Positions 14,279 to 19,529 of a stretch of DNA of 19,529 nt are shown one piece after another. Location: contig CAKOSA010000015.1 of NCBI GenBank assembly GCA_934101865.1, positions 1-19,529 on the forward strand, read 5' to 3'. Position 1 is the first letter of the stretch; the number at the start of each line of letters is the position of its first letter. The position numbers and the translations under genes were made by a program. The notes under the pieces were generated by a model. The model did not search any database, was not told the DNA's origin, and saw only the letters and a program-made list of their open reading frames with translations. The DNA is from an uncultured Bacilli bacterium (GTDB lineage: Bacteria; Bacillota_I; Bacilli_A; RF39; UBA660).

Positions 14279-16552
14279 ATGGATACTGAAAAAATAACTA
14301 GATATTATGAAGAGGCTATTAATAGAATTGATAGTGCAAATGAAAGTGATAGAAATGGAATTGCTGATTATTTGATAGGATATTATGCTAATATGAGTAC
14401 GGATAATCTTAGTAGATATACTATTACCAAAGAAGAAGCCACAGAAATAGCAAATAGGCTTAGATCGTATAAGGAAAATAGCTTAGACCAAGGAATTGAA
14501 AATGTTGAGGTTAATACTAATTCTGTTATTAATAGTAGTAATGAGGAAAGAAAAACAGCAGATGAAGAAGAGAAAACAACTGAATTAAGTAGCGAAAGTG
14601 AAATAAGACCTGTTAGTCTTGCTAAGGAAGAGGAAAAAGTAGGAGAAGCTGAGGAAGTTGAGGCTATACTACCAGAAGAAGAACTTAGTTTAAGTGAAGT
14701 TTTTGGTCAAAATAGTACAGATGAGAATATTGATAGTGAGGTAGTAAATGAAGAACAAAAGACCGATACTGAAAATGAAATAGTTGAAAATGAAAATATG
14801 AGAGTTAATAATGCTGTGGACTATGTTATTTGGAGCTCAGAAAAATTAAATTTAGACGAAGCCCTTGAATATATTCAAAAGGAAATTGATAAATATAACA
14901 ATTATAAGGTAGACAAGGGAAGTAGATATTCTGCTGTTGAAGCTAAGGAAATAGCAAGAAAACTTGAATTATATAAGCAAGGCCTTATTAAAAATTATGA
15001 AACGTTTAAAAAATTAGATGATACCGTTACTGGTCATATTAAATATGCAGAAACATTAGAACTTAATGATAGTATTGAGTATATTGATAAAACTATTAAT
15101 TACTACAATAATAATTCAAGTGATAAGTTTACCAAAGAAGATACTGAGTACATTGTTAAACGTCTTACTGCATATAAGAATACTCTTGAAGATAAACTAA
15201 ATAATAAGAATGACGAGCAAAGAGAAAGTGAAAAAAATAAAGAAAGTAGAATAAAAGTTGTTGGGAAAAGAGTATGCAAATGGATTTCTAAACATAAAAG
15301 ACAAATATTAATTGGTGTTGGATGTGCGGCAATAGCTACGGGACTTTTTGCTATATCTGCATCTGCCATTCCTACATTAATGGCTGCTAATTCTGCTAAC
15401 TGGTGGATTGCTAAATCTGTTGGTAATGTTGCTTTAATGAACACACTTCACGCTAATAATATTGCCCTTGGTGCTAAGGTTGGAGCCGTATTTGCTGGTA
15501 AAGTTGGTACTTGGACTATTCCTGCTGGGGCGGTTATTGGAAAAAGTGCTTTGGTTTCTTCTATTGCAGGAGTTAGTGGATTTGGTGTTAGCAGTGTGGT
15601 TAGTGCTCTTCATAAGAAGTTTGTTCCTAAAACTAATTCTAATGGAGAAGAAATTGTATCCAAAGAGGAAGCAAAAATATATTATGATAGGGGATATAAA
15701 AAAGGACTAAAAAAAGGTCGCAAAGAAACTAATGACAGAGAATACAATGATGGTTTTGATGCTGGATATGATGCAGCGTTAGAGGATATGGAAAAAGATA
15801 ATAAAGATAATAAAGATAATAAAGATGATAAAAGTAAAACTTCCTTTCAATCTTTAAGGAATGGATTTGCTAGATTATTTAATAAATCAAAAAAGAAAAA
15901 TGATGATGATGAATGGGAACCTATTGTTAGTAATGATAATAATAATAGTAATAGACCTTCTCTTTCGGAAAGAGAAGATTGGCGAAAGCATTTTGCCAAT
16001 AATGGCGTTGAAAATCCCGGAGTAGAAAAACCTCCTATTATCGATGTAGGTGTTATAAGCACAGATGAATTTGAACAAAGTGCTACGGAAAATGATGTTG
16101 CTGAAAATGTTGCTAGTAGCGTGGCAAACTTTATGAACGATACTGATAGCAAGGAAGCCGTTCCTGTCACACAAGAAGATGCTACCAAAAAGGTTAGTCT
16201 AGAAAAGGCAAAAACTGAGGGTCCTTATGGAGAACTTGCAGAGGATATGACAAGGTTATATTCTGAAAACTTAGGTGAAAAACCTGTATCACCTACTAAT
16301 AGTTTTGTCTATAATGCAGAGAAAGATAAAACTGATGATATATGGACTATTGCTCATAGAGCCGGTGTTTATTATGCTGAAAATGGTAAAACTGCTAAAA
16401 TCTGGGATGAAGTTGCTAAAATTAAAATTTCACTTAAAATGAGTAGCATAGAGCAATTTAAAGAATGGGAAAGTGGATTTAATGCAGGAGTAAATGATTA
16501 TATGAAAAAAATTGATGACAGTAATGTTAAGTCTAGCAGTCATAGAAGATAA
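14279..16552 (+). CDS. Large membrane-anchored protein with three N-terminal helical repeats, 757 aa
   Basis: No known family was recognised. Three copies of a ~60-residue helical module lie at about 5-66, 177-240 and 244-306, sharing a pattern of I-x-YYN-type residues, a Thr-Lys-Glu-Glu-like turn, EIA-x-R/KL and a final YK; copies 2 and 3 are the most alike. A long acidic, Glu-rich linker (68-175) separates copies 1 and 2. A basic stretch leads into hydrophobic segments at about 341-365 and 395-445 (Ala/Gly/Val-rich), probably a membrane hairpin that leaves both ends in the cytoplasm. After it come Gly-spaced helices (RGYKKGLKKG, DGFDAGYDA), a DNK repeat (about 507-518), a disordered Asn/Ser region and a C-terminal helical part ending with SGFNAGVNDY. 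AAGGAGG and a strong promoter precede it. It may be a scaffold; no enzyme motif is visible. Confidence 0.85.
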   Translation: MDTEKITRYYEEAINRIDSANESDRNGIADYLIGYYANMSTDNLSRYTITKEEATEIANRLRSYKENSLDQGIENVEVNTNSVINSSNEERKTADEEEKTTELSSESEIRPVSLAKEEEKVGEAEEVEAILPEEELSLSEVFGQNSTDENIDSEVVNEEQKTDTENEIVENENMRVNNAVDYVIWSSEKLNLDEALEYIQKEIDKYNNYKVDKGSRYSAVEAKEIARKLELYKQGLIKNYETFKKLDDTVTGHIKYAETLELNDSIEYIDKTINYYNNNSSDKFTKEDTEYIVKRLTAYKNTLEDKLNNKNDEQRESEKNKESRIKVVGKRVCKWISKHKRQILIGVGCAAIATGLFAISASAIPTLMAANSANWWIAKSVGNVALMNTLHANNIALGAKVGAVFAGKVGTWTIPAGAVIGKSALVSSIAGVSGFGVSSVVSALHKKFVPKTNSNGEEIVSKEEAKIYYDRGYKKGLKKGRKETNDREYNDGFDAGYDAALEDMEKDNKDNKDNKDDKSKTSFQSLRNGFARLFNKSKKKNDDDEWEPIVSNDNNNSNRPSLSEREDWRKHFANNGVENPGVEKPPIIDVGVISTDEFEQSATENDVAENVASSVANFMNDTDSKEAVPVTQEDATKKVSLEKAKTEGPYGELAEDMTRLYSENLGEKPVSPTNSFVYNAEKDKTDDIWTIAHRAGVYYAENGKTAKIWDEVAKIKISLKMSSIEQFKEWESGFNAGVNDYMKKIDDSNVKSSSHRR
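15797..15832 (+). repeat. Four 9-bp tandem units inside the 757-aa gene
   Basis: GATAATAAA three times and then GATGATAAA, coding for repeated Asp-Asn-Lys. As the unit is a multiple of three, copy-number change would alter the length of this linker but keep the frame. Confidence 0.85.
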
Positions 16553-16566
16553 GAAGGGAAGAATAT

Positions 16567-16839
16567 ATGGATATTAATGATATTATTATGCTTGCTAATA
16601 ATAAAGAATATTTATTATTAGATGATGCAATATTGGAAAAAAATAGATACTTTTTAGCAGTTCAAGTTGTTAATGATGAACCTACTAATAATTATTTATT
16701 CTTTAAACATATTAGTGATAAAAATGATGATTATGTTGAAGAGGTCAAAGAAGATAATATAAAGAATGCCTTACTTGGTATATTTACTATTAATTATAGT
16801 GATATGACTGAGGACTATATAAAAGACAACCAATTATAA
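16567..16839 (+). CDS. Small protein resembling the DUF1292 (YrzB-like) family, 90 aa
   Basis: An acidic 90-aa protein. Its layout fits DUF1292: a short strand (IIML), then EYLLLDDAILEKNRYFLAVQVVNDE, then a strand with LFFKHI, then an acidic region with VEEVKED. In that family a similar strand pattern (language of the form FEVLDTFEYEGKKYALL) precedes acidic residues. The match is only moderate and was judged by eye. It lies 14 bases after the 757-aa gene with GAAGGGAAG as ribosome binding site, so the two probably share a transcript. The stop codon lies in the loop of the terminator at 16824-16848. No catalytic residues are evident; function is unknown even for the family. Confidence 0.75.
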   Translation: MDINDIIMLANNKEYLLLDDAILEKNRYFLAVQVVNDEPTNNYLFFKHISDKNDDYVEEVKEDNIKNALLGIFTINYSDMTEDYIKDNQL

Positions 16840-16848
16840 AGGTTGTCT
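16824..16848. terminator. Bidirectional terminator overlapping the 16567-16839 gene end
   Basis: AGACAACC (16824-16831) and GGTTGTCT (16841-16848) form a perfect 8-bp stem with a 9-base loop containing the TAA stop of the plus gene. T-rich sequence follows on both strands (CTTTTAG on plus, TTTTATAT on minus). The convergent AAA+ gene stops four bases beyond. Confidence 0.8.
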
Positions 16849-16851
16849 CTT

Positions 16852-17787
16852 TTAGTTTGCTAAGTAATTATTTGGATCTACTATTATATTTTCGGCTTGT
16901 AATTCGTCTTTAAATGTTTCGGCAAAAACGACAAGTTCTTTTTTTATTACATCGGGATATACAGCTTTTGTAAATCTAATAGCATCATAAATGTTTTTAA
17001 AACTAACTCTGTTACTATTTTCGTATAGGGCATTAGAAAATGATTGACGTAAAATAGTTAAGGCTATATCGGGATAACGAGAGGATAGTTCATATACTCT
17101 CTTGTATTCACTAGTCATATTTACTATGAATTCCATTATTTTTTGTTTTATGAAGTCAGTATATGGTAATATTACGCCAGTTTGTTTCTCTATTTTAGGA
17201 AGTGTTTGTAATAGTATTTGCACACACATTTCCATAGTTGGTTCTTCTACATCTATTTTTTCAAACCTTCTTAGAAAAGCTTTATCTCTAACTATGTATC
17301 TATCGTACTCGGCGGTAGTGGTTGCTCCTATCATTTTGATGCTTCCTCTACTTAGTCCTTCTTTAAACATATTGGCGAGGTCGAGAGCGGCTTCGTTAGT
17401 TGATATTATTAGGGTATGTATTTCATCGACAAATAGTATTATTTTATCGAGGTTTTTTATTTCTTCGATTAGTCTTAATACTCTGTTTTCACCTTGGTAT
17501 TCTCCTACTAGGGCAGCAACGTTTATTCTATATATTTGATAGCCTTTTAATAAATCGGGAACGTCGTTTCTTTGAATTTTGTAGGCCAGTCCTTCTACAA
17601 TAGCTGTTTTCCCTATACCGGGTTTTCCGACAAGAATAGCTGATTTTTCGGGAGTGAGAAGAGTTAATATTAGTCTTTTTATTTCTTCATCACGCGCTAT
17701 GGCGGGATTTGTTAAATATGTTGCGTTGGTAAGATTATCTGCGTATCTTGATAGCATTGTATTGTTTATGTTTTGGTTATTATTCAT
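16852..17787 (-). CDS. Single-domain Clp/ClpB-D1-like AAA+ ATPase, 311 aa
   Basis: An AAA+ motor of the Clp/Hsp100 first-domain (D1) type. It has the RDEEIKRLI opening (32-40), Walker A GKPGIGKT (54-61), an EYQG pore loop with the aromatic Tyr97, Walker B ILFVDEIHTL (117-126), sensor 1 ATTTAEY (145-151) and a double arginine finger (R163, R164). The small helical subdomain follows (PDIALTIL near 240-247). There is no N-terminal Clp repeat domain, no ClpB-type middle coiled coil, no D2 domain and no ClpP-binding loop, so it is not a standard unfoldase. The core is intact and should hydrolyse ATP. The ATG overlaps the stop of the preceding 56-aa membrane protein by one base (TAATG), with AGGAGG upstream; the pair is probably a functional unit. 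Role is unknown. Confidence 0.9.
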   Translation of the reverse strand: MNNNQNINNTMLSRYADNLTNATYLTNPAIARDEEIKRLILTLLTPEKSAILVGKPGIGKTAIVEGLAYKIQRNDVPDLLKGYQIYRINVAALVGEYQGENRVLRLIEEIKNLDKIILFVDEIHTLIISTNEAALDLANMFKEGLSRGSIKMIGATTTAEYDRYIVRDKAFLRRFEKIDVEEPTMEMCVQILLQTLPKIEKQTGVILPYTDFIKQKIMEFIVNMTSEYKRVYELSSRYPDIALTILRQSFSNALYENSNRVSFKNIYDAIRFTKAVYPDVIKKELVVFAETFKDELQAENIIVDPNNYLAN

Positions 17788-17957
17788 TATTTACCTCCTA
17801 TTACAAGAGTTAGTAATATCCATACTCCGGCTGTTAATATTAGTGATGATATAAAGGCGGCGTCTACAAAGCCTCCCTTAGTTCTTTTTTTGGCATCATA
17901 ATAGAAATTGTATTTTTTCTTTTTACTTAGTGTTTGTAGTGGTACTTTATCGTTCAT
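17787..17957 (-). CDS. Small single-span membrane protein, 56 aa
   Basis: A short gene with a clear start: AAGGAGC lies upstream of the ATG at 17957, right after the ylxM stop. Residues 1-29 are basic and hydrophilic (SKKKKYNFYYDAKKRTKGG), and 34-53 form one hydrophobic span (FISSLILTAGVWILLTLVI), so the basic part should be cytoplasmic. The TAA stop shares its last base with the ATG of the AAA+ gene, which argues strongly that it is a real gene and that the two products are made together. The basic tail could recruit the ATPase to the membrane. No family is recognised. Confidence 0.8.
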   Translation of the reverse strand: MNDKVPLQTLSKKKKYNFYYDAKKRTKGGFVDAAFISSLILTAGVWILLTLVIGGK

Positions 17958-17966
17958 AATAGCTCC

Positions 17967-18260
17967 TTACAATATTTCTTTTATTTGGTTTTGTATATTT
18001 TTATCAGGGATAGTATTTATTATTTTTTCTAATTTTTGATTTTTCTCTTTTAATTTTAATATTTCTTCGTATTTATGTAGTTTTATATTTATATTTTTGA
18101 GGACTTTATGGATAGCATTTCTACTTATATTTAAGTTTTCGGCCATTTCTGATAAGGAAAGATTTTCGAAATAGTATTGTTCAAAGTATTCTTTTTGTTT
18201 ATCAGAGAGGAGGCCTCCATAATAGTCATATAATATTATTAAGTTGTTTCTTTCATCCAT
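17967..18260 (-). CDS. ylxM: YlxM/UPF0122-family SRP-associated DNA-binding protein, 97 aa
   Basis: A small helix-turn-helix protein of the YlxM (p13) family, known in Streptococcus to affect SRP pathway activity and normally encoded next to ffh. The opening ILYDYYGGLLSDKQKEYFEQYYFENLSLSEMAENLNISRNAIH matches the family: a YYG/LT-type element, then a sigma-70-region-4-like HTH (about residues 31-55). The C-terminal half is helical and Lys/Glu-rich. Length is typical. The ATG shares one base with the stop of the preceding gene (TAATG). Here it lies downstream of ftsY, not of ffh, which is unusual but keeps the SRP link. Confidence 0.88.
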   Translation of the reverse strand: MDERNNLIILYDYYGGLLSDKQKEYFEQYYFENLSLSEMAENLNISRNAIHKVLKNINIKLHKYEEILKLKEKNQKLEKIINTIPDKNIQNQIKEIL

Positions 18261-18520
18261 TATACTATTTTTATTACTGTATAAAGAGTTGAGAATATTA
18301 TTAAAAATACTGATACTCCAAATAGTATAATAGTACTAGTTAGTTTTTCTTTATCTTCTTTTTGAAAGTATGCTATGGTAAGTAGTTCAAGGGCTAATAA
18401 AAGAAGGGTTGTTGGTAGTAGTGCTAGGGATTTAAATGTCCCTATTAGGGCGATTATGAATAGTACTCCTACTAATATACAGATATTCCTTTCTAAATTT
18501 TTTGATTCTTTTTTATTCAT
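18260..18520 (-). CDS. Small three-span membrane protein, 86 aa
   Basis: An 86-residue hydrophobic protein with about three predicted helices (residues 13-29, 31-50 and 63-83) and a charged N-terminus (MNKKESKNLER). No family could be named. The ATG at 18520 follows AAAGGTGA and lies 13 bases after the ftsY stop; an upstream in-frame start at 18556 would overlap ftsY and lacks a comparable site. It is followed by ylxM with a one-base overlap, so it is an integral part of the ftsY transcription unit. Its role, if any, in protein targeting is inferred from position alone. Confidence 0.8.
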   Translation of the reverse strand: MNKKESKNLERNICILVGVLFIIALIGTFKSLALLPTTLLLLALELLTIAYFQKEDKEKLTSTIILFGVSVFLIIFSTLYTVIKIV

Positions 18521-18533
18521 TTTGGTCACCTTT

Positions 18534-19499
18534 CTATAAGTCTTTGAAAAGACCATATATGTATTTTTCTATATCAAATGGTTCTAAGTCTTCGACGGTT
18601 TCTCCTAGTCCAACGTATTTTACGGGTATTCCTACTTCTTCTTTAATGGCAAGGACTATTCCTCCTTTGGCAGTTCCGTCTAATTTTGTTAATACTATTC
18701 CCGTGATGTCGGTTATTTCTTTAAATGACTTGGCTTGGGATATTCCGTTTTGGCCGGTGGTTGCGTCTATTACTAGTAATGTTTCGTGAGGGGCATCGGG
18801 TACTAGTTTCTTTATTACTTTATTTATTTTATTTAATTCTTGCATTAAATTGGTTTTATTTTGTAAACGGCCGGCAGTATCGACAAGGATTACATCGCTA
18901 TTTTTTTCTTTGGCAACGTTTATTCCATCATAGATAACACTAGCTGGGTCTTTGGATGTTGATGTTACAACGGGAACATCTATTTTTTCTCCCCATTCTT
19001 CTAGTTGTTCAGTTGCTCCGGCTCTAAATGTATCTCCGGCTACTAAAAGGGGATGTTTGCCTTCGTTTTTTAGTTTACTTGCTAGTTTTCCAATTGTCGT
19101 TGTTTTTCCTACTCCATTTACTCCTACAAAGAGAATTATGGTTGGTGGTGTATCACTAAAATTTATTTTGCTTGATGTGACACTTCCTTCGACATACATA
19201 ATTAATAGCTCGTCTATAATTACTTCTTTTAATACTTCTGTATCTTCTATTTTTTCTTTTTTCACTCTGTCTTTTAATTTATCTACAAATTTTACAACAG
19301 TGTTTATTCCTATATCTGACATTATGAGAATGTCTTCTAATTCTTCAAAGTACTCGTCACCCACAAATTTGTATTTTTTGGAAAGGCTATTTAGTTGGGA
19401 AACAAAGTTTTTTCTTGTCTTTGCTAGGCCTTTTTCATAATTTTGGGTTTCGACTGGTTCCTTTGTAAATGCTTGTTTTATTTTGTTAAATATTCCCAT
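18534..19499 (-). CDS. ftsY: Signal recognition particle receptor FtsY
   Basis: The membrane-associated GTPase that docks the SRP-ribosome complex at the Sec translocon. The NG domain is complete: G1 GVNGVGKTTT near 127-136, the DTFRAGATEQL motif near 165-175, G3 DTAGR, then G4 TKLDGTAKGG near 275-284. The N-domain helices precede it. At 321 aa there is almost no acidic A domain, as in many Gram-positive bacteria, and the first ~16 residues (MGIFNKIKQAFTK) can form the amphipathic membrane-binding helix. AAGGAGG precedes the ATG. Four small genes (membrane protein, ylxM, membrane protein, AAA+) follow in the same direction. Certain call. Confidence 0.97.
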   Translation of the reverse strand: MGIFNKIKQAFTKEPVETQNYEKGLAKTRKNFVSQLNSLSKKYKFVGDEYFEELEDILIMSDIGINTVVKFVDKLKDRVKKEKIEDTEVLKEVIIDELLIMYVEGSVTSSKINFSDTPPTIILFVGVNGVGKTTTIGKLASKLKNEGKHPLLVAGDTFRAGATEQLEEWGEKIDVPVVTSTSKDPASVIYDGINVAKEKNSDVILVDTAGRLQNKTNLMQELNKINKVIKKLVPDAPHETLLVIDATTGQNGISQAKSFKEITDITGIVLTKLDGTAKGGIVLAIKEEVGIPVKYVGLGETVEDLEPFDIEKYIYGLFKDL

Positions 19500-19529
19500 A
19501 TTTCCTCCTTATTTATAAAAGAAGAAGAC

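Noticed and set aside
18952..19440. Long plus-strand open frame opposite ftsY (and similar frames opposite other genes)
   Set aside because: It lies wholly antisense to a clear conserved gene, has no ribosome binding site and its composition is that of a shadow frame.
1..19529. Recoded TGA (Mycoplasma-type code)
   Set aside because: The AT-rich, compact genome raised the idea, but Trp is encoded by TGG in all conserved genes and TGA does not occur inside conserved frames.

Overview
The window is about 19.5 kb of very AT-rich bacterial chromosome. The strong AGGAGG-type ribosome binding sites, near-consensus sigma-A promoters (TTGACA, 17 bp, TATAAT), the family set (FtsY, YlxM, HtpG, Hsp20, TrhA, CmpB-like membrane protein) and the absence of outer-membrane genes point to a low-GC Bacillota, probably an uncultured gut-type Bacilli lineage. 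That assignment is inference. The standard bacterial code fits: Trp is TGG throughout and long frames stay open. No rRNA, tRNA, CRISPR array, insertion sequence or phage module was found. No gene-free stretch exceeds 300 bases.

Layout: (1) 92-1320, minus: a five-helix CmpB-like membrane protein followed by a short FtsK/SpoIIIE-like ATPase with eroded nucleotide-binding motifs. (2) 1398-2784, minus: an unknown protein overlapping a short RluA-type pseudouridine synthase. (3) 2944-6099, minus: a SWIM-SNF2 helicase, divergent from a Sir2 deacetylase (6205-6948, plus) that may have a leaderless mRNA. (4) 7010-9301, minus: htpG and hsp20, a chaperone operon whose promoter -35 lies inside a CIRCE-like palindrome; divergent from trhA (9440-10081, plus). 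(5) 10083-10941: a class III Fic gene flanked by two copies of a ~70-bp repeat, the second carrying a perfect 21-bp hairpin. (6) 10945-13469, minus: a three-gene ABC importer of the nitrate/sulfonate/taurine class, with 8-nt gene overlaps. (7) 13575-16839, plus: two unrecognised genes with similar strong promoters, one a 757-aa membrane protein with three helical repeats, then a small DUF1292-like gene. (8) 16852-19499, minus: ftsY, a small membrane protein, the SRP-associated regulator ylxM, a 56-aa single-span membrane protein, and a one-domain Clp/ClpB-D1-like AAA+ ATPase, all tightly packed with two TAATG stop-start overlaps.

The most interesting candidates are the last cluster, which puts a Clp-like motor and two small membrane proteins in one transcription unit with the SRP receptor, and the CIRCE variant controlling htpG-hsp20. 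The 757-aa repeat protein, the repeat-flanked fic gene and the degenerate FtsK-like protein are further leads. Several intrinsic terminators sit directly on stop codons or serve both convergent genes, which shows how compact the region is.
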